IMG/VR virus record: IMGVR_UViG_3300010883_000022
Span: 1-64,000 of that record
Length of the DNA: 64,000 nucleotides
Reading direction: 5' to 3' (one strand)
DNA from: a virus
Both the position numbers and the translations under genes were made by a program. The notes under the pieces are model-generated. The model did no database searches and had not been told where the DNA came from. It was given only the letters and a program-made list of their open reading frames with translations. How positions within the stretch are numbered: position 1 is the first letter of the stretch; each line of letters begins with the position of its first letter. Shown here piece by piece: positions 43,267 to 52,046 of this stretch.

Positions 43267-43734
43267 TCATCCTCTTAGGCCTAGGAATAGTCGACTCAAC
43301 CAACTACTGTTTTTCATAGCTTGCATATACGCTTTCTTTTGCTGCGCACGAGTTAACAGCACTGGGCAGGAACACTTGCCGTGCTTTTCCTCGCATGCAC
43401 AGTAATACCCAGGGGAATCACACTTACACTTGTGCGCAGCAGGGGCGTCTGCTCCGTGGTACGGACACTCAGTTGTGTGCCCATCACCATGGGTAATAAC
43501 GCCCGTACCCTTACATGGGCACTTATCCTTGTCAGGATGTGGAACAAGATCCGGAACATCTACGGGATCTTTCGTGGCCAGGGAGGAAACCCCAAGCTGT
43601 ACCGAGATCGTCGGCACCCAGTTTATACAAGAAGACCTCGGAACAGCTATAGGAACTGCTGCAGATGGTGCTATCGCAGAAAATACGCCAAAGGCCACTG
43701 CAACACCAGTAAAAACTATTGCTGAATTACGCAT
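43267..43734 (-). CDS. Secreted cysteine-rich protein
   Basis: 155 residues from an ATG preceded by GGAGA. Residues 1-26 form a typical signal peptide (SAIVFTGVAVAFGVFSAIAP). The mature part is rich in Cys and His: CPCKGTGVITHGDGHTTECP, then CKCDSPGYYCACEE and KCSCP. The close spacing suggests one or two bound zinc ions or disulfides in the envelope. The C-terminal 25 residues are basic and helical. Family not firmly recognised. It could act at the host envelope or be displayed on the virion. Confidence 0.72.
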   Translation of the reverse strand: MRNSAIVFTGVAVAFGVFSAIAPSAAVPIAVPRSSCINWVPTISVQLGVSSLATKDPVDVPDLVPHPDKDKCPCKGTGVITHGDGHTTECPYHGADAPAAHKCKCDSPGYYCACEEKHGKCSCPVLLTRAQQKKAYMQAMKNSSWLSRLFLGLRG

Positions 43735-43750
43735 GTTAACGTCTCCATGT

Positions 43751-43921
43751 CTACGTATGCATCAAACGAAGCATCGCCAAGCTATGCCGCAATGATTCAT
43801 TATCACTGTGCGCACCTACTTCTTCATCAAGCCGCTTAAACAGTTCACGTGCTACGTCTACACTAATATACTCACGAACTATCTTAGCAATCTGCTGCGC
43901 TTCCACATTTGTGGTTGGCAT
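43751..43921 (-). CDS. 56-residue helical protein
   Basis: ATG at 43921 to TAG at 43751, beginning MPTTNVEAQQIAKIVREY, followed by an amphipathic helix and ending in RLMHT. The ribosome site is weak (TTGGAT). It fills the gap between the secreted Cys-rich gene and the papain-like protease gene on the same strand. Unrecognised. Confidence 0.6.
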   Translation of the reverse strand: MPTTNVEAQQIAKIVREYISVDVARELFKRLDEEVGAHSDNESLRHSLAMLRLMHT

Positions 43922-43946
43922 TTAATTGATCCAATCATCGCACGAG

Positions 43947-44888
43947 TTAACCCCACAACGAACCGCCATAATCAGGCAGTTTACGCGGTGGGAAACCATC
44001 TACACTAGAAAAGACCCACGTACCCCGAGCCTTAATCATTTGTTCAACAGTACGCTTCTTCACCCAAAAACTACCTTCAGGCTGGTCAAAAGAGCGGGGG
44101 CCGCCGTTCCAATGCCCCCAACTATTCTGCACCAATATCCCAGGACCGCCACTTTGTTTCGTGTCGTTGCAAGCAATGAAGGTCATTGCGTGGTTCCACC
44201 CGCCCTTCAATTTAGCGTACCCGTCGGCATCCCGCCGAGACGAGAACCCGATACCACTACAGACTGTCATCGCGTAGCCATTAGCAAGCGCGTCCCTGGC
44301 CTCTTCCCAGGATGTCACCAGAGAAACAGTGCGCACCTGATGCTTCTGCCCCTCCGTACTAACTTCCGAAGGAACACCCCTGCGCCCCCACTTATCCCCA
44401 GTAGCGCTGTCGTATACCGAGAAATCAACAAACCCATAGTCTTTGCGCAGAAGGATGCCGCCCTCATCATGCACAAATCGCGCCGCCGCTGAACAGGACA
44501 TGCCCTGCCCGCCGTGGCCTCGCGCACCATAAATAGCCTCAGTGGCGCCCCTGCAGATAAACTCCTCGGGCTCGTTATCAACATCGATCTCTACAGCACG
44601 AGTAACATCAACCGCATTACGCGTTGCGTGGCTTACACAATCACCGGTTGTCTGGCTTTCTGCGGGGCCAAACCCCGCATCAAACTTTACTAAGGATTTG
44701 AACGGTAAAGAGATCTTTCCTTTGCCACTTTCTTCAAGTGCGTGCGCTGCAGCGCCAAAAACAGGATGCGGAAGCTCACCAAGCAATCGAGCCACATCCT
44801 CAGGATTGCACTTAGAACCAACAAAACCTTCGGAATAAGCCTTCCAAAGATTGCGCGGCGTCGGATTTACAGGAAATTCTAAAGACAT
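43947..44888 (-). CDS. Papain-like cysteine protease (C1A type)
   Basis: 313 residues. The catalytic set of papain-like enzymes is visible: Gln79 and Cys84 in QTTGDCVSH, His233 in GGWNHAMTF, and Asn255 in QNSWGHW. There is no signal peptide and no long propeptide, so it may be active in the cytoplasm or packaged. The segment KKRTVEQMIKARGTWVFSSV near the end is also typical. This family is uncommon in phages. It may process virion or host proteins. It sits between the small envelope-type genes and the glycan genes. Confidence 0.9.
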   Translation of the reverse strand: MSLEFPVNPTPRNLWKAYSEGFVGSKCNPEDVARLLGELPHPVFGAAAHALEESGKGKISLPFKSLVKFDAGFGPAESQTTGDCVSHATRNAVDVTRAVEIDVDNEPEEFICRGATEAIYGARGHGGQGMSCSAAARFVHDEGGILLRKDYGFVDFSVYDSATGDKWGRRGVPSEVSTEGQKHQVRTVSLVTSWEEARDALANGYAMTVCSGIGFSSRRDADGYAKLKGGWNHAMTFIACNDTKQSGGPGILVQNSWGHWNGGPRSFDQPEGSFWVKKRTVEQMIKARGTWVFSSVDGFPPRKLPDYGGSLWG

Positions 44889-44907
44889 ACGGTTACCTCC
44901 AGTAGTC

Positions 44908-45378
44908 TTACTTTACCACGTCTATAGTCATATTCTGAACATTACTAGTAACCCGCGTAACCCGGGTTACTCCCATACGAAAAAGAGTTGCTTCAAGCCA
45001 GGGAAAACTCAGGGAAATATGATGAAAATTGCCGGGATAATCCTGCCCCCCGTTAATGATCTTTGACAATCTTTCCCAACTTATCTCACCTGACTTTGCT
45101 TGATGAAAATACGTCGTACATATCTTCTCTATATCCGGAGTCTTGATAAGCAAACGGCCGCCCGGTCGTAAAACTCGCAGCCACTCGGCTAATGCTTTCT
45201 CATACTCATAAATACTGAAATGCTCAATAATGTCGAGCGCTACAACTTCATCCACACTCTCGTCAGCATAATCCAGATTCCGCACATCTCCGCGCACAAC
45301 ACCGGGAATGTCCCGCTCATCTATGTTGATATACCCTTCCTTGATGTCAGGGCCGCAGCCCACGTTAAGCTTAAGCAT
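44908..45378 (-). CDS. SAM-dependent methyltransferase
   Basis: 156 residues, a compact class I methyltransferase. Motif I is LNVGCGPDIKEGYINID; SVDEVVALDIIEHF is motif II and LRVLRPGGRLLIKTP is motif III. Length is short for the class, ending after the seventh strand. Similar small enzymes accompany glycan synthesis genes. The substrate may be a sugar or nucleotide sugar; this is inference from the cluster. Confidence 0.85.
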   Translation of the reverse strand: MLKLNVGCGPDIKEGYINIDERDIPGVVRGDVRNLDYADESVDEVVALDIIEHFSIYEYEKALAEWLRVLRPGGRLLIKTPDIEKICTTYFHQAKSGEISWERLSKIINGGQDYPGNFHHISLSFPWLEATLFRMGVTRVTRVTSNVQNMTIDVVK

Positions 45379-45380
45379 GC

Positions 45381-46040
45381 TTACAATCCCCCCAAGTACT
45401 GATCTCCGGGGATCTCCTTATGCGGTTGCCAGGTGCTATCGCCCCGTCTCCAACCTATATGTAACGTAGTTCCCGGCAAAACGTAAAAAGAAAAAGCGCT
45501 ATCAAGACGAGCCATAGCCCCGATAATGTGCCAATCATATTGCTGATTTCGCGGTAGTGGGCGTAATTTCTGCCAATCTTCAGTGCGCATCACAGCTGTA
45601 CCAGCAGTGCATTTCTTCTTAATGATCCACTCACGACCATGCACTGTAGTGCGCCCGACCTCTGCATGGTCTGTACTGTTATGACCTTTAGCTAGAAAAC
45701 ACGATGGGTTCTCTTTGAGCATTCTGATGTAAGTGCTAAGCGGCTCTAAATACATGAAATCATGGTCGGTAGTAAGGATGTACTTATACAACTCATCGAC
45801 GTTATCAGGGATGGCGTCTTGATACCCGCCGCCAATATTTCTATTGGTGTCGAAAAGGGTTTTCTCCACACCTTCTATGTTATTGATAACAGAAACTGTC
45901 TCAGCATTTGATCCGTTATCAATAATATGAATGTCTGCCGTAATAACATCCTCAGCAATGCGCGCCTTTAATGACTCCACCGTCTGCACTAGAAAGTCCG
46001 GGCGATTCCAGGAGATGACGTAGATACCTAAATCCTTCAC
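45381..46040 (-). CDS. GT2-like glycosyltransferase, short
   Basis: 219 residues from a GTG at 46040 that overlaps the upstream stop (GTGA). The N-terminus IYVISWNRPDFLVQTVESLK and DIHIIDNGSNAETV are typical of GT-A enzymes; LTTDHDFMYLEPL supplies the metal-binding acidic residues. The C-terminal acceptor region includes WHIIGAMARLDSAFSFYVLP. It follows the formyltransferase gene, so it may transfer the formamido sugar. This is inference. Confidence 0.83.
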   Translation of the reverse strand: MKDLGIYVISWNRPDFLVQTVESLKARIAEDVITADIHIIDNGSNAETVSVINNIEGVEKTLFDTNRNIGGGYQDAIPDNVDELYKYILTTDHDFMYLEPLSTYIRMLKENPSCFLAKGHNSTDHAEVGRTTVHGREWIIKKKCTAGTAVMRTEDWQKLRPLPRNQQYDWHIIGAMARLDSAFSFYVLPGTTLHIGWRRGDSTWQPHKEIPGDQYLGGL

Positions 46041-46624
46041 GGTAAAGTCCTATCCACCAAGTGAGCTTGAAACGCTTCAAACCGCTCACAAAGTTCAAAA
46101 GGACCCCTATGATACATGCGCGGTGGATACGCATAACAATTACTAATCTGATCATCTGCCAACAATCGCACTAGCTCTATACTACTGTGAACAAACCCCG
46201 GAAGGATGCAACTAAGCCGCCCATACAGATCAAACGAGGTATCAGCTGCGAAGACAGGGTAGGTCGTCTTACTAATGATGGGGCCTGCGTCAAAATTCTC
46301 CACCATCTTGTGAAAAGTGATGCCCTGCTCCCTATCCCCGTTAACAAGCGTGTGCGCCAAGATATCCAGGCCCCCATAATCAGGAAGAAGGCCGGTGTGC
46401 ACGTTGTACGCGTTCTCGATGTCAACCAGTTTGCGATCCCACTGAATTGACAACTTGATGTCGTGCTCAACATCAAAACTATCTAATACAGGTAACGAGA
46501 TGTTCCCCGGGAATGCCGGACTTCTAGACGGGACATAGCCCACCAAGTTATAGAAGCCCGCGAGGTGCTCAACCACAAGTTCGGTGAGATAAGATGATCC
46601 CAGGATGATTATTTTGTAATCCAT
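46037..46624 (-). CDS. Sugar N-formyltransferase-like protein
   Basis: Start at the ATG at 46624 (MDYKIIILGSSYLTELV) with GGAG at 7 bases. Product 195 residues. The catalytic triad of the formyltransferase fold is present: Asn74 and His76 in NVHTGLLPDYGG, and Asp112 in ENFDAGPI, with the usual spacing. GITFHKMVENFDAGPIIS is a strong family match. It lacks the C-terminal OB domain of methionyl-tRNA formyltransferase. With the adjacent aminotransferase this fits N-formylation of an amino sugar, using N10-formyltetrahydrofolate. Confidence 0.88.
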   Translation of the reverse strand: MDYKIIILGSSYLTELVVEHLAGFYNLVGYVPSRSPAFPGNISLPVLDSFDVEHDIKLSIQWDRKLVDIENAYNVHTGLLPDYGGLDILAHTLVNGDREQGITFHKMVENFDAGPIISKTTYPVFAADTSFDLYGRLSCILPGFVHSSIELVRLLADDQISNCYAYPPRMYHRGPFELCERFEAFQAHLVDRTLP

Positions 46625-46640
46625 TACTAACTCCACGCAA

Positions 46641-47765
46641 CTACCAACCCTCTTTTATACAGTCAACGATATGCTGACGATCCTCGTCGCTTACCCACCA
46701 ACCACAAGGAATACAAATCATGTCCTGACTAAGTATATCCATACTTGGCAGCGCCGCACGAAACTCTTTAAGACAATGATGCTTATCGTTTCGATCGTGC
46801 ACCTGACTAACACCAATGCCGCACCCCTTCATCTTTTTAACGAAGCCCGGACGGCCGCTCACGCGCAGTGTATACACCCAGTACGATGATGACCTATCTG
46901 AACTAGTTTCCAGCAGCTGAACACCAGGAGTACCAGCCAACTGCTCATCGAAAAACTGCCCGTTACTGCGATGATGTGCCACCAACTCAGAAACATGCGG
47001 AAAGTTACACAAACCAATAGAGGCGTTCACATCATTCATATGATACTTGAACCCCCACTCCTCGATATTCTGCTCGCAGCGGAAATCAAGGCTTCGAGTC
47101 CTATCCAACCCGTACCACCGCAACCTTTTTGCGCGCTGATGCTCTTCATAGCTCGGTGACACAAGTAAGCCACCGTCTACCGTCGTGAAGTGCTTGATAG
47201 CCTGGAAGCTGAAGCAGCACGCATTCCCATGATTGCCCAGCAGCTTATCCTTGTACGTTGCGCCCCACGCATGTGCACAGTCTTCTATGACTGTAGGATA
47301 AAACCCGTAAAGATCCTGACAACGAATCTGCAGTTCCTTAAGTGCATCCAAATCACAGGGGTACCCACCCCAGTGCACAACCATGATAGCCTTGGTCTTA
47401 GGACTCAGCTTCCTAGCCAAATCATTTAAACACATATTACAAGTGCCCGGATCAACGTCGACCCAGCGAAGGCGCGCCCCTGTTGCAAGGATCGCAAAGT
47501 TGGTGGCTGTGCAGGTCAACGGAGTAGTTAGCACCTCGTCGTCCGGCCCCAGGTCACACATGTGCGCAGCAAGCGTTAACGCCGATGTGCCGCTGTTAAG
47601 CGTATTCAAATACGGCGTACCCAGGTAATCAGACAACGTAACTTCAAACTCTTCTACCCGAGGCCCCTGCCCAATATATCCGGACAAAAGCGTATCAGAG
47701 ACTGCGCTCGAAACGTCCTCCGACATAAAAACTTTGAACAAGGGAATATTCTTTTCCGACGCCAC
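46641..47765 (-). CDS. DegT/DnrJ/EryC1-type sugar aminotransferase
   Basis: 374 residues from a GTG at 47765 preceded by GGGAGGGG. PLP-binding signs: LNSGTSALTLAAHM near 56-69, IEDCAHAWGA (Asp162), and FSFQAIKHFTTVDGG with Lys191 as the Schiff-base lysine. The start IPLFKVFMSEDVSSAVSDTL is also typical. These enzymes convert a keto sugar nucleotide to an amino sugar with glutamate or glutamine. Paired with the formyltransferase it would make a formamido sugar. The dehydratase that supplies the keto sugar is not in the window and may come from the host. Confidence 0.92.
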   Translation of the reverse strand: MASEKNIPLFKVFMSEDVSSAVSDTLLSGYIGQGPRVEEFEVTLSDYLGTPYLNTLNSGTSALTLAAHMCDLGPDDEVLTTPLTCTATNFAILATGARLRWVDVDPGTCNMCLNDLARKLSPKTKAIMVVHWGGYPCDLDALKELQIRCQDLYGFYPTVIEDCAHAWGATYKDKLLGNHGNACCFSFQAIKHFTTVDGGLLVSPSYEEHQRAKRLRWYGLDRTRSLDFRCEQNIEEWGFKYHMNDVNASIGLCNFPHVSELVAHHRSNGQFFDEQLAGTPGVQLLETSSDRSSSYWVYTLRVSGRPGFVKKMKGCGIGVSQVHDRNDKHHCLKEFRAALPSMDILSQDMICIPCGWWVSDEDRQHIVDCIKEGW

Positions 47766-47767
47766 AA

Positions 47768-48655
47768 CTACGCCCCTCCCAAGATATGAAAACCACCGGA
47801 ATCCCGCTCACAAGTAGATGCCGGCGCAAGTCCCAACAACTGCCCGCGTTCAAGTTGAACCTGATGACCCATGATTGCGCCTATGGGTAATTCAGCCGGA
47901 GCAAACACAAGTGGGCGCGGTATAAGAGAGTTATCCAAGTAGATAATGTTCTTCTCAGCCGTTGTCGGATTCCTCGTACAATGCATAAAAGAAATACAAT
48001 AATCAGCAGACATGCTGCGGATACTCAGTCCTTTATTAGCAAAAGATCTTAAGTATCCCACCTGTGTCGCCGGGCCCTCCCGCATAACATCTGGCGGTAG
48101 ATGGAAAGAACCACCGTACTTGTTAAATAGGTCAACGTTAATAAGCCCAATAGAGCAAGCAGCATGCGGTCCCCACTTAGAAGGATCCAACCAATGTCCA
48201 ACACAGATTAAAACTGATTCCTTATCTACATCAGTTGAATAGCTGTAGGACAACCATTCCTTGTCAAAGCCACGCATGACTGGAAGATAGTCATCTTCAA
48301 AAAGAAATGCGAAGTTAATACCTTCACAATGTTGCTGAAGCGCGAGATTCCACCCACCGTAAGACCAGTGCGCGGGATTTTGCTTACTAAAAACAACGGT
48401 CGGGATGCCCGTTTCCTGCTCAAAAGCAGCAGCCTTATCCTCCAAGAGAAGGAAGTGCTCTTCGTGGCCCGGGTCTAGACTGCAAACAAGGACTACCTTG
48501 TCCAGACAAGTGGCATATCTACGAAGAGCCTCGAGATACGTATCCGCGTGGCAACGTGCATGACTGTGATTAACACGATTGTGCGCGCCATCATATGACT
48601 CTGGCCTACCAAAATAGACCGCACAAATATACGCCACACGGTTTCCTTGCCACAT
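47768..48655 (-). CDS. Putative glycosyltransferase
   Basis: 295 residues. YICAVYFGRPESYDGAHN at the start and FAFLFEDDYLPVMRGFD (an acidic metal-binding set) are GT-A-like. AHWSYGGWNLALQQHCEGIN fits the region before the metal site. No signal or membrane segment. Belongs to the glycan cluster by place. The sugar and acceptor are unknown. Confidence 0.75.
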   Translation of the reverse strand: MWQGNRVAYICAVYFGRPESYDGAHNRVNHSHARCHADTYLEALRRYATCLDKVVLVCSLDPGHEEHFLLLEDKAAAFEQETGIPTVVFSKQNPAHWSYGGWNLALQQHCEGINFAFLFEDDYLPVMRGFDKEWLSYSYSTDVDKESVLICVGHWLDPSKWGPHAACSIGLINVDLFNKYGGSFHLPPDVMREGPATQVGYLRSFANKGLSIRSMSADYCISFMHCTRNPTTAEKNIIYLDNSLIPRPLVFAPAELPIGAIMGHQVQLERGQLLGLAPASTCERDSGGFHILGGA

Positions 48656-48657
48656 AC

Positions 48658-49143
48658 TTAAGGGGCTCCATTTTTAATACTCCACGCAATTGCGCGAAAT
48701 ATGTTAACAGCTGCCGCCCGCTTCTCCGCAGACAGCTGAACATCTTCGAGCCCCAAATGCTCCTCGAGAACCGCGTCCTTTACTGCACCGAACCCAGGGT
48801 ACTTACCAACAAGTTCCGTACGCTGCAACATCAGCTTCTCTGCCCGCATAAAGCCTTCTCGGATCGTGCCGGTTGTCTTTATGATATCAGTGTCACGATC
48901 GATGACGTCCGCAAAGTCGGCATAAAACTGCGCAGTGTCAGCGGCATCTACGGGATCAGAAATAAGACCCCGTAAAGCTTTCGTGGCCTCTTTAAGCTCT
49001 GCAGTCGGCTCAGCTATTTCCGTACGATAGTGCCCATCATGCAAAGCCGGGGGCGGATCAGGCTCCGAGTTCCTGGGAAACAAACAACCCGGGCACGTCA
49101 AAACAACCAACAACAATAACGACATAGTATTGCGTAGCATCAT
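48658..49143 (-). CDS. Putative lipoprotein, possible outer-membrane spanin
   Basis: 161 residues beginning with a lipoprotein signal (MSLLLLVVLTCPGCLFPR) whose Cys20 could be lipidated. The mature part is Pro-rich and then helical (LMLQRTELVGKYPGFGAVKD). Its start overlaps the stop of the upstream two-membrane-segment gene. A holin-like gene is nearby. The pair could be lysis spanins, but the lipoprotein is longer than most and the idea rests on arrangement. Confidence 0.6.
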   Translation of the reverse strand: MMLRNTMSLLLLVVLTCPGCLFPRNSEPDPPPALHDGHYRTEIAEPTAELKEATKALRGLISDPVDAADTAQFYADFADVIDRDTDIIKTTGTIREGFMRAEKLMLQRTELVGKYPGFGAVKDAVLEEHLGLEDVQLSAEKRAAAVNIFRAIAWSIKNGAP

Positions 49144-49553
49144 AAGAAAAAGACTCCCTGCTCTTTACCTGCGGGCGGGTCGACGGAACCTTCCGCCACA
49201 GGTTCTCGCTTGGTTATAGTAGCGCCGCCCTGCATCACCAACCGCAGCGTTGCCATCACCTCATGATTAGCTTGCATACGTTCCGCAAGACGATGCAGCG
49301 CACTCAGATCCTTCCGCGCCTCAGCATCAATAAACTGAGAATCAAAAGAAACTACTTGCGAATCTAGGACAGGACGCAGTGTAAGCCCCCAACACACAGC
49401 GGCCACGCCAGCAGCTATACACGCGCCGGCCTGCGCCAACCAAGTAGCTGTGGGGACGTCACCACCAGCCCTAACAGCAATGGCGATTACCGCGTAGTTT
49501 ACAAGAACAACTCCAACAACCATCAGCAGTGGAGACAGTCTCTTTTTAGACAT
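49140..49553 (-). CDS. Two-segment membrane protein of the lysis-like region
   Basis: 137 residues. Two hydrophobic segments at about 8-27 (LLMVVGVVLVNYAVIAIAVR) and 38-58 (WLAQAGACIAAGVAAVCWGL), then a helical, charged tail (LSALHRLAERMQANHEVMAT). Overlaps the downstream lipoprotein gene. A lysis-related function is possible by context; no family recognised. Confidence 0.62.
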   Translation of the reverse strand: MSKKRLSPLLMVVGVVLVNYAVIAIAVRAGGDVPTATWLAQAGACIAAGVAAVCWGLTLRPVLDSQVVSFDSQFIDAEARKDLSALHRLAERMQANHEVMATLRLVMQGGATITKREPVAEGSVDPPAGKEQGVFFL

Positions 49554-49574
49554 TAACGCACTTTCCTTTGATTC

Positions 49575-49811
49575 CTAAACCGTCGGTGTGACGGGCTTGT
49601 TACTTGCAATAAACTTGCGAACAAAGTTAGCGGCCACAGCCCATCCAGCTGCAACAATAGGAGTCCACAGACCAAAATCGGTGCCAGAAACCCATTCGCT
49701 ACCATACGTAAGCGCCGCACCTGCAAGTGCGATCAACATACCCTTACCAAGCTTCGTCAAATCGACTGAATTAATTGAGAAGCTACCGCTTCCATCACTA
49801 GGAACTGCCAT
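49575..49811 (-). CDS. Holin-like small membrane protein
   Basis: The start is the ATG at 49811 (MAVPSDGSGSFSIN), 9 bases after AAGGAG; a longer frame has no better site. Product 78 residues with two membrane segments (LGKGMLIALAGAALTYG and LWTPIVAAGWAVAANFV) and a basic end (RKFIASNK). Size and layout fit a class II phage holin, which permeabilises the inner membrane at lysis. No endolysin is evident beside it. Confidence 0.65.
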   Translation of the reverse strand: MAVPSDGSGSFSINSVDLTKLGKGMLIALAGAALTYGSEWVSGTDFGLWTPIVAAGWAVAANFVRKFIASNKPVTPTV

Positions 49812-49830
49812 TTGAAGATCTCCTTGACTA

Positions 49831-51024
49831 TTAAAAAATTGCGCGAGCTGCTGCACTAAGCAACCCACCCCATAAACCTACTTGCTGTAGTTTCTTTTGT
49901 CCTTTTGAGTTAAGGCCCGCCAGGCCTCCCGCAACCTTACCGGCAATAATACCAGAAAGCGCGCCAGATCCAGCGCCCCAGGCTATTCTTGCAATATCCA
50001 TGGGGGATACCCAACTTGACTTTCTAGCCGCTGCTGCGCCACTTACCATCCCCGCCATAGCACCAACTGCCGGAGGAGGCGTATACATAGGAGCATAGCG
50101 AGAACCGTAGGGATCTCGCGTTCCAAACGAATTAGGTCGCTGTATCGCGTGGCTAATCACAGGATTGCCCACTGCATCCAACGGAGAATGCACCTCAAAC
50201 ATGCTTTTATTCAATTGCCCAATAAACTGCGGTGCGTTGATCGTAGGGCGGAACATGGAACCAACGCCCCCAATCATTGCCATCTTATCAAAGAACTTTT
50301 CAACATCACCGTCAGCCGAGTCTGCAGATGCAGTACGAACAGACCTTCCCGGATCCCGCGGTCTGTTGTACTTACCCCAATAGTTACCTCCGTGCGCATC
50401 CTGTTTGCCCTTGGCAATCCATAAAGGCAAAGCCGCTCCCGCAGCCCCGCCAGCCATCGCCAACCCAGGCGCCCACCAGTCCGACTCTTCATCATCGAAA
50501 TACTCAGGAGCAAGTGCTTTAAGCGGCTTCCGAACAAGCCAGCTAAGTCCTGTACCAAGCCCGTAGCCCGCCAACCCACCAAGCGCAGCTCCCGTGAGTG
50601 CGCCAGTGGCCGTATTATGGCCCCCGATAAGCTTCCCGGGCGCATCCCAAATCTTTTTTGGAATACCAGCTACATCACTGATCATCATCGGCTTCTTAAC
50701 TTCTGCGCCCGTCTTCAAATAAACCCAGCCCTCGGGGTCTTCCGGCGCTTCCGAAGAAACATGAACAGACGCAATCGTGTCCATACATGCGAGCTTCTCC
50801 CATCTCCGATGATCAAAGTCTTTGTTATCCTTAACAACCCAAAGCTCATTACGTAGCGGGGCCAATAGGGCATGGCCCGCTCCCTCTGGGAAGCGAGCCG
50901 TTGCCACTTTGATTAAAACAGCCGCAGGGGTACCAGCCTTAACATACTCTGCCACCCGCGCCGGCACCTGCTGCCAGTGATGCCTGTCAGCTGCTGCCTC
51001 CAATGAACCACGGATATCTTCCAT
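49831..51024 (-). CDS. Glycine-zipper multi-segment virion protein
   Basis: Start at the ATG at 51024 (MEDIRGSLEAAADRHH). Product about 397 residues. A folded N-terminal region (about 1-110) is followed by Gly-rich hydrophobic segments: ATGALTGAALGGLAGYGLGT, WAPGLAMAGGAAGAALPLW, VGAMAGMVSGAAAA and WGAGSGALSGIIAGKVAGG. VEKFFDKMAMIGG is a K-x-A sequence. The pattern matches the other glycine-zipper proteins of this phage, here encoded next to lysis-like genes. Suggested role is membrane insertion during DNA ejection; inference. Confidence 0.68.
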   Translation of the reverse strand: MEDIRGSLEAAADRHHWQQVPARVAEYVKAGTPAAVLIKVATARFPEGAGHALLAPLRNELWVVKDNKDFDHRRWEKLACMDTIASVHVSSEAPEDPEGWVYLKTGAEVKKPMMISDVAGIPKKIWDAPGKLIGGHNTATGALTGAALGGLAGYGLGTGLSWLVRKPLKALAPEYFDDEESDWWAPGLAMAGGAAGAALPLWIAKGKQDAHGGNYWGKYNRPRDPGRSVRTASADSADGDVEKFFDKMAMIGGVGSMFRPTINAPQFIGQLNKSMFEVHSPLDAVGNPVISHAIQRPNSFGTRDPYGSRYAPMYTPPPAVGAMAGMVSGAAAARKSSWVSPMDIARIAWGAGSGALSGIIAGKVAGGLAGLNSKGQKKLQQVGLWGGLLSAAARAIF

Positions 51025-51031
51025 ATCTGAA

Positions 51032-52015
51032 TTACTTCCTATCCACGGGAAGTGGAACAAGCTCTAGTTTCGGAGAGCTAGGCTTCATGTTGATAGTCCT
51101 AATCCTATACGGAAACTTCATGGGAGTAAGTGTAATTCCCTTACTTCCATCTTTACCGCCCACAAAGTTAGTACCCACGTCCTCGATCGGCATGGCCTTC
51201 AACTTTTCTTCTGACGGCATCTTAACCGCGGGATCCAGCGCCCAAGAAACACCGGCACGCGCTGCCCAGTCACGCATACGACGCGCAGGAACAATAAGAT
51301 TGAACCCCTCGCCAGCGCCTCGGACCAACATCCCGACGTAACGACCATCTTCCAGGTAGACACCCCCACCACTTGAGCCAGGAAATGCCGTTACCGTAGT
51401 CTGGTCGTAAACCGTCTTGCCGATAAGTCTGCCATGTTGACTCATTATGCCTGTCGTCATGGAATTGCTTCCCTGCTGACCGAGTAACGAGCCTACGTGA
51501 AGGAGGCGAGTGCCCAGCGTAGGAATAGACTTATCCAGGTAAAAACGCGCGGTCGTCTTGATGAAGCCCTTCTTACGAACACGCAAGAGAGCCAGGTCCT
51601 CGCCGTGGTCAGCATTTGAATAACGGATCACTTCCGCATCCATTTCAAGCCGCCCAACAGTGCGCCCCTCGTCAATCAACGTCTTGACGACTTTAGCGTC
51701 CTTAAACTCCACAACAGTGCGCGGAGTACCTGTCTTAGGGTCAACAACTGAACGAGTAGTGCGCAAGCCATCGACTACGTGCGCTGCTGTCCAGATATAG
51801 GTGATATTATCACGATTAAACGCAACACCCGAGCCCTCAGAGCGGTCAGCGCGAATCGTGACTGAGATATCCTGTAGATAATCAGGAATACCGTCCGTAG
51901 CCTCGACTTCTGCCGCGCTGGCAATACAACAACTACCAGGAATAGACGGAAGAAGTGTGGCCGATAAGCCAATAGCTAAAAAAAATGCCAATACAGTTGA
52001 TTTGAGAAAGTTCAT
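51032..52015 (-). CDS. Secreted trypsin-like serine protease
   Basis: 327 residues. An N-terminal signal (STVLAFFLAIGLSATLLP) ends near SAAEV. The chymotrypsin-fold triad is visible: His79 in TAAHVVDG, Asp140 in HGEDLALLR, and Ser215 in FPGSSGGGVYL. No PDZ domain is seen; the C-terminal 90 residues are unrecognised. The signal peptide predicts a periplasmic or extracellular location. A phage protease in the envelope could degrade host proteins or mature an exported phage protein. Preceded by the ParB-like gene. Confidence 0.88.
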   Translation of the reverse strand: MNFLKSTVLAFFLAIGLSATLLPSIPGSCCIASAAEVEATDGIPDYLQDISVTIRADRSEGSGVAFNRDNITYIWTAAHVVDGLRTTRSVVDPKTGTPRTVVEFKDAKVVKTLIDEGRTVGRLEMDAEVIRYSNADHGEDLALLRVRKKGFIKTTARFYLDKSIPTLGTRLLHVGSLLGQQGSNSMTTGIMSQHGRLIGKTVYDQTTVTAFPGSSGGGVYLEDGRYVGMLVRGAGEGFNLIVPARRMRDWAARAGVSWALDPAVKMPSEEKLKAMPIEDVGTNFVGGKDGSKGITLTPMKFPYRIRTINMKPSSPKLELVPLPVDRK

Positions 52016-52046
52016 CCTTGAATTCTCCTTTAACTTCCATGTTATG

